Source of the DNA: Candidatus Bathyarchaeota archaeon
GTDB taxonomy: Archaea > Thermoproteota > Bathyarchaeia > Bathyarchaeales > Bathyarchaeaceae
DNA length: 5,340 nt
Assembly (NCBI GenBank): GCA_029881555.1
Contig: JAOUMI010000051.1
Coordinates: forward strand, 1-5,340
Direction of reading: 5' to 3'
A program made the translations under genes and the position numbers. Shown here one piece after another: positions 1 through 5,340 of the stretch (its first letter is position 1; every line of letters starts with the position of its first letter). The notes beneath the pieces are model-generated. The model saw only the letters and a list, made by a program, of their open reading frames with translations. It did no database searches and was not told where the DNA came from.

Positions 1-315
1 AACGGAGCAATTACGCTGGGTATAGGAACGGAAGTAGCAGGCGTCCTAAAGGAGGGAATATCCGTCAGCACCCTAGATGACTTGGACGAATTCATCGCTA
101 TGGGCGAGAGAGCAGAGGAACTAACAGGAACGGAGGTACTTCCAATGGAACCGGAACAAATTCGAACAAAGGTTGAAGACATGAGAGATGCTCAGCCCTC
201 CTGGATCTGGGATGCGGTCGCGGAACTTGAGGAAGCTATACGAACGGGAGCAGTTGAAGTCCCTCTAGCTATGACACAGGATGCGGTAGATTATTGGCGC
301 GGCGTTCTCGGCTGA
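1..315 (+). CDS. BMP-family ABC transporter substrate-binding protein, C-terminal part (5' end outside window)
   Basis: The reading frame is open from the first base and ends at TGA 313-315, giving 104 residues without a start, so this is the tail of a longer protein (the family is usually about 330-400 residues). The visible part begins with a strand-like segment followed by a G-V-L-K-E-G-I-S element. It continues into charged amphipathic helices and ends with a PSWIWDAVAELEEAI helix, a VEVPLAMT strand and a final DYWRGVLG. That ending is what I expect for archaeal members of the BMP (PnrA/BmpA-like) family, which bind nucleosides or related ligands outside the membrane and deliver them to a two-permease, one-ATPase importer. 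The signal peptide and ligand-binding residues lie upstream and cannot be seen. The strongest support is context, since the matching ATPase and permeases follow directly. A TTG at 82 is in frame but internal and is not a credible start. Confidence 0.72.
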   Translation, partial: NGAITLGIGTEVAGVLKEGISVSTLDDLDEFIAMGERAEELTGTEVLPMEPEQIRTKVEDMRDAQPSWIWDAVAELEEAIRTGAVEVPLAMTQDAVDYWRGVLG

Positions 316-336
316 CAGAGGTCTTTCCTAATTCCC

Positions 337-348
337 TTCTTTTTTCCC
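337..348 (+). terminator. candidate T-rich transcription terminator after the binding-protein gene
   Basis: A pyrimidine-rich run with six consecutive T (340-345) lies 25 bases after the stop codon of the binding-protein gene. It sits in the 137-base gap between two converging genes. Archaeal RNA polymerase commonly terminates at such U-tracts without a hairpin. A short palindrome-like ATTTTACAAAAT follows at 350-361 and could serve transcription arriving from the ATPase gene on the other strand. No other gene is visible in this gap. Confidence 0.35.
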
Positions 349-452
349 AATTTTACAAAATGGATGAAGATTCTTGACCACACACGGCTCTGGAAATCGA
401 CACAAGTCTAGATGTTTTTCTCTTCAAAGCGCGCTGCGAAGGTCTCTTCTCA

Positions 453-1994
453 TCATCGTTTTAGCCTTACCCCTCCCATCATCATTCCAATCTCTTTCCT
501 ACTGAACTCTTCAGCCTTCCCAACGCCCAAAAACTCGCCGTCATAAATTACTGCGATCCTATCGCTCAACTGCATAACCTCATCAAGATCGGAGGATATT
601 AGCAAGACGCCCTTACCTTCATCTCTCATCTTGATAAGAAGCTCCCGAATGTAAAGCGTGGATGCAATATCTAACCCACGCGTCGGATGAGCCGCTACCA
701 CCAGGGTCGGACGCTTGCTCAGTTCTCTACCGACGACAAGTCTCTGCTGGTTTCCCCCACTGAGACTTCTGGCGACAGTCTTCAAACTCGGAGTTATCAC
801 GTTAAAGATCTTCACGAGTCTTTGCGCGAAATCTGTTATCCTATTCCAGTTTAAACGGTCTAATGGAAGGAGGAACTCCGGTTCCCACTGTCGCCCGAGG
901 ATAGCGTTCTCTGAAACGTCAAATTCTAACGCTAGCCCGAACCTGCTCTTATCTTCAGGTATATGAGCGAGCCCCATTTTATACAGCCCCTTTGGGCCAA
1001 CTCCAACGATGCTCATGCCATTAAGCTGAATCTCTCCGCTCCTCTTGGGCCTAAGTCCAGTCAAAGCCTGCACAAGCTCGCTCTGACCGTTTCCCTCAAC
1101 GCCAGCTACCCCCAGAATCTCGCCAGCATTAACTTCAAACGACAGATCTTTGACGGCGACAGAGCCGAAAGCGCTTATAACTTGCAGGTCTTTAACCGCC
1201 AACACCGGTTCTCCAGCGGCTTTTCGCTCCCTAGTCACGCGTGGGACTTCTTTCCCGACCATCATCACCGCCAACTTCTCAGGGTTCGCCTTGCTCGTTG
1301 GTATTCTTCCTGTAACCAACCCGTTCCTGAGGACAACTATCCTATCAGAGATCTCAAGCACTTCCTTCAGCTTGTGCGTGATAAAAATGGTAGCCCTACC
1401 GGCTTCCTTCAGCTTCCGCAGGGTCCTGAAAAGTTCTTCCACTTCAATTGGTGTTAGGGAAGAGGTAGGCTCGTCAAGAATCAAAACATCAGTGCCCCGA
1501 TACAGTACTTTTAAGATCTCGACCCTTTGCCGAACACCCAAGGACAATAACTCGACAGGGGTGTCTAGCGGAATACTCAACCCAGCTTCTTCAGCTAAGG
1601 CAACCAGCCGTTCCCCCGCGGCCTTTTGCTTGAGGAAAGACAAAAGTTGGATGGGAGAAACACTCTCGGCCTCTTGACCAAGGAGGATGTTTTGAACTGG
1701 AGTGTACGTTGAAACAAGAGCAAAGTGTTGGTGGACCATCCCTATGCCAACTCTCAAAGCATCTGAGGGATTGTCAAATTGTACAGTTTTGCCTCCCACG
1801 CGAATCCTCCCATCGGTTAGCGGGAGGAGACCTGAGAGAATTTTCATCAAGGTTGTTTTTCCTGCGCCATTCTCCCCAAGCAACCCGACGATTTCGCCTT
1901 TCCTCACCGTGAAATTTACGCCACGTAGCGCAATTGTGCCGTCAGGATAGACTTTCCTTACGGATTTCATTTCGATATACGGTTCAGAGCTCAT
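453..1994 (-). CDS. BMP/nucleoside-type ABC importer ATP-binding protein, twin ATPase domains
   Basis: This is a full-length 513-residue cytoplasmic ATPase that energises import through the two neighbouring permeases. Domain 1 is intact: Walker A GENGAGKTT at 40-48, Q-loop glutamine 89 (MVHQHF), signature LSLGVRQ at 150-156, Walker B VLILDEP at 170-176, and H-loop histidine 207 (ITHKL). Domain 2, from about 263, keeps the signature LSGGNQQ (411-417) but has a degenerate Walker A, GVEGNGQSE (298-306), with Gln in place of Lys. Its Walker B is VVAAHPTRGLD, with Ala-His replacing Asp-Glu, and Ser468 stands at the H-loop position. Known twin-domain sugar and nucleoside importers (RbsA-, NupO/YufO-like) show the same asymmetry, and length and motif order match them. 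The ATG at 1992-1994 has GAGAG six bases upstream and precedes a normal N-terminus. Two TGA codons stand in tandem at the end. The gene is convergent with the binding-protein gene and divergent from the permeases, unlike the usual co-directional order. Confidence 0.93.
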   Translation of the reverse strand: MSSEPYIEMKSVRKVYPDGTIALRGVNFTVRKGEIVGLLGENGAGKTTLMKILSGLLPLTDGRIRVGGKTVQFDNPSDALRVGIGMVHQHFALVSTYTPVQNILLGQEAESVSPIQLLSFLKQKAAGERLVALAEEAGLSIPLDTPVELLSLGVRQRVEILKVLYRGTDVLILDEPTSSLTPIEVEELFRTLRKLKEAGRATIFITHKLKEVLEISDRIVVLRNGLVTGRIPTSKANPEKLAVMMVGKEVPRVTRERKAAGEPVLAVKDLQVISAFGSVAVKDLSFEVNAGEILGVAGVEGNGQSELVQALTGLRPKRSGEIQLNGMSIVGVGPKGLYKMGLAHIPEDKSRFGLALEFDVSENAILGRQWEPEFLLPLDRLNWNRITDFAQRLVKIFNVITPSLKTVARSLSGGNQQRLVVGRELSKRPTLVVAAHPTRGLDIASTLYIRELLIKMRDEGKGVLLISSDLDEVMQLSDRIAVIYDGEFLGVGKAEEFSRKEIGMMMGGVRLKR

Positions 1995-2030
1995 TTTTTT
2001 CTCTCAAACTCTTAAACCTTGCCTACGCGC

Positions 2031-2042
2031 TTAAAGTTTTCG
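2031..2042 (-). promoter_or_regulatory. candidate archaeal BRE/TATA promoter of the ATPase gene
   Basis: Read on the minus strand this site is CGAAAACTTTAA, a purine-rich BRE-like stretch directly joined to a TTTAA TATA-type core. About 26 bases downstream of the core centre falls near position 2007, which would leave a leader of roughly 12 bases before the ATPase ATG at 1994, with room for the GAGAG ribosome binding site. The spacing is good for an archaeal promoter, but no start site is measured. Confidence 0.45.
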
Positions 2043-2186
2043 AACGAATCATTGAAGGAGAACTGTTTCAAATAAGCGTCATATTATTATGTACTGATGG
2101 ACGGGTAGGGGTCTCGCTTTCAAAACTGTCAAACCTACGCCAAAAAGAGAATAAATACACCCATTGGCAATAAATTCTTAAAGTCA

Positions 2187-2197
2187 AGTAATTATAC
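2187..2197 (+). promoter_or_regulatory. candidate TATA element of the permease operon
   Basis: An AT-rich AGTAATTATAC element lies about 55-60 bases before the preferred permease start. Its centre predicts transcription from about position 2220, just before the GTG at 2228 and about 32 bases before the ATG at 2252. A second AT-rich stretch (AATAAATTCTTAAAG, 2169-2183) is a weaker alternative. The match to the TTTAWATA consensus is modest, so the assignment is tentative. Confidence 0.33.
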
Positions 2198-2251
2198 CTT
2201 GAGACTTCAGGATCCAATTACAAGAAGGTGAAATCTGAGAGGGCGTTGTTG

Positions 2252-3304
2252 ATGAAACGTTTCAAGATCTCTGAAGTCCACATACGCCCTTTTATACAAT
2301 CTGGTGTTGGTGTGCTTCTAGGATTATTACTTGGAGCGTTGTTAATGGTGATATTTCGTTACGACCCAATAATAGCATATTATTGGTTATTCAGAGGAGC
2401 ATTCGGCAGCATTTCAGATATAATGGAGACGCTTGCTTTCGCAACGCCGCTAATGCTCACAGCGTTAACCTTTGCAATCGGTGTGAAAACGGGGCTCTTC
2501 AACATTGGTGCTGAGGGACAAATGTACCTAGGAGCCTTAGGCGCTGCTGCTGCTGCTGGCGCGATTACTCTTCCAGCAGGCCTTCATGTAGCCGTCGCCA
2601 CAGCGTTTGGGATGTTTTTAGGTGCCCTTTGGGCAATTCCAGCGGCCCTCCTTAAAATGTGGAGAGGAGTTCACGAGGTTATATCCACTATCATGTTCAA
2701 TTGGATAGCCTTCCACTTCACCATTTACCTAATAATCTATTATTTTGCGGAGCCGGGTAGAGCGGAGAAGACAGCCCCCGCCTTGCCAGGCGCTCGCTAC
2801 CCTATCTTAATGGAAGGATCGAGCTTAACGGCGGTAGTATTCGTTGCCATAGCATTTTGCATCGGGATTTACATATACTTATGGGGGACGAAAGCGGGTT
2901 ATGAGCTCAGGTTGGTAGGAGCGAACCCGGATGCTGCCAATTATGCGGGCGTAAGCTCCCGGCGTGTGATGCTCCTCAGCTTCGTCCTCGGGGGACTCGC
3001 CGCTGGACTCGCGGGAGCGAGTCAAATTATAGGCAGACCCCCCGCATGGTCCCTTTACGCGACTTTGGGTAACGTCATAACGTTGGGATTCGACGGAATT
3101 GGGGTCGCCCTAATAGGAAGAAACCATCCCATAGGCGGCATGTTTGCAGCCGTATTTTATGGAGGGCTGCGGCATGGTAGCAGACTTATGGAGTATAGGG
3201 CGGGAGTATATTCTGAATTAGTGCGAGCCATCAGCGGTCTGATCGTTGTAGCACTCGCTATCCCAGAGATCGTGGCTATTATAAGGAGGAGATTTAAAAG
3301 ATGA
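2252..3304 (+). CDS. BMP/nucleoside-type ABC importer permease, first subunit (NupP/YufP-like)
   Basis: This is an integral membrane subunit of the importer, 350 residues from the ATG at 2252, with roughly 8-10 hydrophobic segments. In order: a first span at about 17-35; the family hallmark [15 protein letters not shown] at 81-95; an [12 protein letters not shown] stretch at 142-153, which in this superfamily probably forms the loop contacting the ATPase; [13 protein letters not shown] at 222-234; and [17 protein letters not shown] at 279-295. These mark the branched-chain-type permease fold (BPD_transp_2) in its nucleoside-importer branch. I prefer ATG 2252 because GAGAGG lies nine bases upstream. 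A GTG at 2228 is in frame and would add eight residues (MKSERALL), with no usable ribosome binding site before it. The stop TGA (3302-3304) overlaps the next gene's ATG, so the two permeases are almost certainly co-translated and act as a heterodimer. Confidence 0.92.
   Translation: MKRFKISEVHIRPFIQSGVGVLLGLLLGALLMVIFRYDPIIAYYWLFRGAFGSISDIMETLAFATPLMLTALTFAIGVKTGLFNIGAEGQMYLGALGAAAAAGAITLPAGLHVAVATAFGMFLGALWAIPAALLKMWRGVHEVISTIMFNWIAFHFTIYLIIYYFAEPGRAEKTAPALPGARYPILMEGSSLTAVVFVAIAFCIGIYIYLWGTKAGYELRLVGANPDAANYAGVSSRRVMLLSFVLGGLAAGLAGASQIIGRPPAWSLYATLGNVITLGFDGIGVALIGRNHPIGGMFAAVFYGGLRHGSRLMEYRAGVYSELVRAISGLIVVALAIPEIVAIIRRRFKR
3284..3291 (+). promoter_or_regulatory. strong Shine-Dalgarno site for the second permease
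   Basis: AGGAGGAG lies inside the end of the first permease gene, nine bases before the ATG at 3301. It matches the conserved 3' end of 16S rRNA well and fixes that start. It is much stronger than the sites of the other starts in the window, as expected for an internal operon gene that cannot rely on a leaderless transcript. Confidence 0.8.
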
Positions 3305-4308
3305 AAGCTCTCTCTGGCTTCAAAGGACTCGCGTCGCGTGCGAGGGTCGCCTGGCTTCTTGTTGCTGTAATTTTGGTCGCGTTTCTCTTTTATGTCATCG
3401 AAGAATTCGGTCTAAGCCCAGTTTCCCTCTTGGAAGGCGGATTGCTCGCAATGACGCCATTGGCTTTGACAGCGGTCGGGGAATGCATAAATGAAAAATC
3501 TGGAGTCGTCAACATAGGACTGGAGGGAATCTTGCTCATAAGCTCGGTTGCGGGGGTTTTTGGAGCCGAACTGTTTGGAAATGGAATTCTCGGGCTTATG
3601 GTCGGAGCGCTGACAGGCGCTTTCATAGGATTCGTTTTCGGCGTAGTAAGTGTTTATGGAAGGGCAGATCAAGTCGTTGCAGGAATGGGCATTAACATAT
3701 TTGCCCTTGGCTTCGTTCAGTATCTCTTGATGTCTATCTGGGGATTTCCTGGAATTCACCTCGTTCAAAAAAGGCTCATGGTACGGCCAATATACACTCC
3801 CATCGGGCAGCTCAGCATTGTGACCATTTTTGCGATAATTGCCGCCGGCTTAGCCCACATTTTTCTATATAAAACGGTACTTGGATTCAGGATAAGGGCC
3901 ACAGGGGAGAGCCCAGAGGCTGTCGATGTGGCTGGTGTGAGAGTCGATCGAGTTAGGATTCTCTCAAGTACCCTTGGAGGAGCATTGTGCGGCTTGGGGG
4001 GAGCATTTATGCCCTTGGCTTGGTTCGGTGCCGCCGTAAAAGAAATATCTGCCGGCAGAGGTTTCATCGCGTTGGCCTGTGTTGTATTCGCGGGATTAGA
4101 GCCACTGTTAGCCCTCGCCGCTGCTTTCATCTTCGGCTTTGCCGAGGGCTTTTCCTTCGCTGTGGCAGTTACACCAGGAGTCAAGGAAGTCATCCCTTTT
4201 TATTTCGTGAACATGATCCCCTACATCACTACTCTTATGATCGTAACGATCGCGATCGGCAGAAAGAGGTTTCCTAAGGCTAGTGGCGTGCCGTATCGAA
4301 GAGAATAG
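3301..4308 (+). CDS. BMP/nucleoside-type ABC importer permease, second subunit (NupQ/YufQ-like)
   Basis: This is the second integral membrane subunit, 335 residues with about nine hydrophobic segments. Recognisable elements are [20 protein letters not shown] (60-79), the counterpart of the hallmark in the first permease; the probable ATPase-contact stretch [17 protein letters not shown] (121-137); [15 protein letters not shown] (199-213); and [15 protein letters not shown] (251-265). This order and length are typical of the shorter permease of BMP-linked nucleoside importers. The ATG at 3301 is fixed by the strong upstream ribosome binding site and the 4-base ATGA overlap with the preceding gene, which implies translational coupling. 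The protein ends with a basic cytoplasmic tail after the last span. Substrate cannot be read from sequence: nucleosides are the commonest cargo, but other purine-like or sugar-like ligands are possible. Confidence 0.92.
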   Translation: MKALSGFKGLASRARVAWLLVAVILVAFLFYVIEEFGLSPVSLLEGGLLAMTPLALTAVGECINEKSGVVNIGLEGILLISSVAGVFGAELFGNGILGLMVGALTGAFIGFVFGVVSVYGRADQVVAGMGINIFALGFVQYLLMSIWGFPGIHLVQKRLMVRPIYTPIGQLSIVTIFAIIAAGLAHIFLYKTVLGFRIRATGESPEAVDVAGVRVDRVRILSSTLGGALCGLGGAFMPLAWFGAAVKEISAGRGFIALACVVFAGLEPLLALAAAFIFGFAEGFSFAVAVTPGVKEVIPFYFVNMIPYITTLMIVTIAIGRKRFPKASGVPYRRE

Positions 4309-4368
4309 CGCGAGCTAGGTTTAAGCGGACTGCTCCCTTGTTTTCAAGACGACCTTCCCGAATAACAG

Positions 4369-4381
4369 TTTCAACGTGAAA
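4369..4381. other. short inverted repeat in the convergent gap
   Basis: TTTCA-ACG-TGAAA forms a perfect 5-base inverted repeat with a 3-base loop. It lies between the stop of the second permease (4308) and the stop of the candidate small minus-strand ORF (4390). It could be part of a transcript end or a protein-binding palindrome, but it is short enough to arise by chance. The rest of 4309-4387 shows nothing else I can support. Confidence 0.2.
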
Positions 4382-4387
4382 ACTTAG

Positions 4388-4564
4388 TCATATTACCGAC
4401 ATCAAGATTCCTAAAACCAAGAACGTGAAGATAGTGCGCACGCGATTGTAGAGATAAGCCTCGAGGTTGATGGGCTTACCGAGAATCTCATTGATAGAAG
4501 GCACGTCAAGGCTTTCATGGCGAATATGGAAAGACTCCGAAAGTGACGTTTGACGTTGTGGCAT
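4388..4564 (-). CDS. candidate small membrane protein with one C-terminal span (58 residues)
   Basis: I do not recognise this protein. The minus strand holds a complete ORF from ATG (4562-4564) to TGA (4388-4390). An in-frame TAG directly precedes the ATG, so this is the first possible start. The product begins with a polar, Gln/Ser/His-rich segment, continues through VPSINEILGKPINLEAYLYN (21-40), then an RVR basic pair, and ends in a hydrophobic stretch TIFTFLVLGILMSVI (44-58) that runs to the C-terminus. This is the layout of a tail-anchored or single-span protein with its soluble part in the cytoplasm. Few codons end in A and no AGA/AGG arginine codons occur, unlike the neighbours. A TATA-like element about 50 bases upstream is well placed, while the nearest ribosome-site-like sequence (GGGGTGG) is rather far, at 13 bases. 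A chance ORF of this size is possible. The opposite strand in the same codon register is also open but lacks a start. Confidence 0.45.
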   Translation of the reverse strand: MPQRQTSLSESFHIRHESLDVPSINEILGKPINLEAYLYNRVRTIFTFLVLGILMSVI

Positions 4565-4607
4565 CTACCGAGAGATTCCACCCCGGATCGTCAGACCTTT
4601 CACTTGG

Positions 4608-4625
4608 AAAAATTTATATGTTTTT
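4608..4625. promoter_or_regulatory. TATA element, strong for the amidohydrolase and possibly bidirectional
   Basis: The core TTTATATG (4613-4620) is flanked by AAAAA on the left and TTTTT on the right. Each strand therefore reads a purine-rich BRE-like run followed by a TATA core (GGAAAAATTTATATG on plus, CAAAAACATATAAATT on minus). On plus, transcription is predicted from about 4642, leaving about nine bases before the ATG at 4651, so a nearly leaderless message. On minus, it is predicted from about 4590, about 26 bases before the candidate small ORF's ATG. The plus-strand use is the better supported; use in both directions is inferred. Confidence 0.6.
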
Positions 4626-4650
4626 GTGGGCACTGCTGTTTTCCTCGTCG

Positions 4651-5340
4651 ATGAAGGTTAAACCATTGTCTGATGTTCTCATTAAAGACGGCACCATCGT
4701 AACAATGGATCCCAAGCGGCGCATCCTAAAAGATGGCTACATTGCGATCGAGAAAGGAAGGATCATGGATCTTGGAAGGTCTGAGAAAATTAGGGCTGAA
4801 TACAAGTCCGCCGAGGAGGTAATCGACGCCTCAGGGAAGGCTGTCCTTCCAGGACTCATTAGTGGACACACCCACGCCGCGCTGACGCTATTAAGAGGGT
4901 TGACAGATGGCATGCGGCTTGATGAGCTGACGCGTAAGTGGTTATGGCCATTTGAAAGCGCCTTGAGACCAGAAGACAGCTATGTAGCGGCTCAGCTCGC
5001 ATGCCTAGAAATGATTAAGGCTGGCGTAACATGTTTCGCTGACATGCATTTTAACATGGAAGATGTCGCGAAGGCTGTTCAAGATTCGGGCTTGAGGGCT
5101 TCACTTTCAGTCGCCATTATGGATCAAGGCGACGTACCCTTAACTTCAGAAGAAGCAGTTAGGCAGAACGAGGATCTTGTCAATAAGTGGCATCAAAAAG
5201 CGGGCGGCAGAATCACATGCATGTTTGGTCCGTGCACTGTGAGAACTGCGTCAGCTGAGCTATTTTTGAAAACCAGAAGATTGGCGAGTAGGCACAAGGT
5301 CGGAATTCACCTTCACCTATCCGAAGTAGAGGAGGATGTC
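4651..5340 (+). CDS. metal-dependent amidohydrolase, SAH/MTA/adenosine-deaminase-like, N-terminal part (3' end outside window)
   Basis: The first 230 residues of an expected 420-450-residue cytoplasmic TIM-barrel hydrolase are present. A small N-terminal beta domain (VLIKDGTIVTMD, 9-20; VIDASGKAVLPGLI, 57-70) leads into the metal-binding GHTHAALTLLRG (72-83) with His73 and His75. Then come WPFESALRPEDSY, the family-typical ACLEMIKAGVTCFADMHF (117-134), GPCTVRTASAELF (193-205), and HLHLSE (220-225) with the third metal histidine at 220 or 222. The remaining metal ligands lie beyond the window. This pattern is the TRZ/ATZ group containing S-adenosylhomocysteine, methylthioadenosine, 5'-deoxyadenosine and guanine deaminases and s-triazine hydrolases. 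A ring deaminase acting on an adenosine-like compound is most likely. ATG 4651 is chosen because the TATA element predicts a start just before it and no ribosome binding site is needed. An in-frame ATG at 4618 lies inside the TATA box. The importer upstream suggests purine salvage, an inference from proximity. Confidence 0.9.
   Translation, partial: MKVKPLSDVLIKDGTIVTMDPKRRILKDGYIAIEKGRIMDLGRSEKIRAEYKSAEEVIDASGKAVLPGLISGHTHAALTLLRGLTDGMRLDELTRKWLWPFESALRPEDSYVAAQLACLEMIKAGVTCFADMHFNMEDVAKAVQDSGLRASLSVAIMDQGDVPLTSEEAVRQNEDLVNKWHQKAGGRITCMFGPCTVRTASAELFLKTRRLASRHKVGIHLHLSEVEEDV

Noticed and set aside
715..1950. Several long plus-strand frames opposite the ATPase gene
   Set aside because: They are antisense to a gene with complete, correctly spaced ATPase motifs and contain no recognisable domains of their own.
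1934..2173. A 79-codon plus-strand frame across the divergent promoter region
   Set aside because: Its start lies inside the ATPase gene on the other strand, it overlaps both candidate promoters, it has no ribosome binding site, and its composition resembles no family I know.
2530..2570. Alanine-coding GCTGCTGCTGCTGCTGG run resembling a simple repeat
   Set aside because: It encodes the small-residue part of a membrane span in the first permease and remains in frame, so it needs no separate explanation.
3390..4193. Long minus-strand frames opposite the second permease
   Set aside because: They mirror a hydrophobic coding sequence in other frames and lack plausible starts or domains. The plus-strand gene explains the sequence.
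4280..4387. An in-frame open continuation of about 36 codons after the TGA of the small minus-strand ORF, suggesting read-through or selenocysteine
   Set aside because: An open run of this length is expected fairly often by chance, part of it is antisense to the end of the second permease, and no selenocysteine insertion structure is evident.
4415..4546. An open plus-strand stretch with a protein-like composition (contains VEISLEVDGLTENLIDRR)
   Set aside because: It has no ATG, GTG or TTG start before 4517 and shares codon register with the complete minus-strand ORF at 4388-4564. Its protein-like look is best explained as the mirror of that ORF, or as chance. A decayed gene is possible but I recognise no family.
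4498..4650. Upstream in-frame extension of the amidohydrolase, including ATG 4618
   Set aside because: The extension runs through the strong TATA element, adds residues unlike the family's N-terminus and would put the start upstream of the predicted transcript start near 4642.

Overview
The window looks archaeal. Promoter-like elements are of the BRE/TATA type with very short leaders, one junction has a strong GGAGG-type ribosome binding site, and the proteins use many AGA/AGG and ATA codons. I cannot fix the lineage; a thermophilic or uncultivated Thermoproteota-type archaeon is a guess. No tRNA, rRNA, CRISPR array or insertion sequence is visible.

Layout: (1) positions 1-315, plus strand, hold the C-terminal end of a BMP-family (basic membrane protein) substrate-binding protein. 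(2) Positions 453-1994, minus strand, hold a complete twin-domain ATPase of the BMP/nucleoside ABC importer family. (3) Positions 1995-2251 are a divergent promoter region. (4) Positions 2252-4308, plus strand, hold two integral membrane permeases with a 4-base ATGA overlap, the second preceded by a strong ribosome binding site. (5) Positions 4309-4650 hold a convergent gap, a candidate 58-residue single-span membrane protein on the minus strand (4388-4564), and an AT-rich element at 4608-4625 that could work as a TATA box in both directions. (6) From 4651 to the window end lies the first 230 residues of a metal-dependent amidohydrolase of the SAH/MTA/adenosine-deaminase-like group.

Taken together, the binding protein, ATPase and two permeases form one complete importer, probably for nucleosides or related purine compounds. 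The neighbouring deaminase-like hydrolase would fit processing of an imported or salvaged purine nucleoside; that link is inferred from proximity. The unusual points are the ATPase gene turned against the rest of its transporter locus, the unrecognised small membrane ORF that may share a promoter with the amidohydrolase, and an amidohydrolase whose usual substrate-contact motif is altered.
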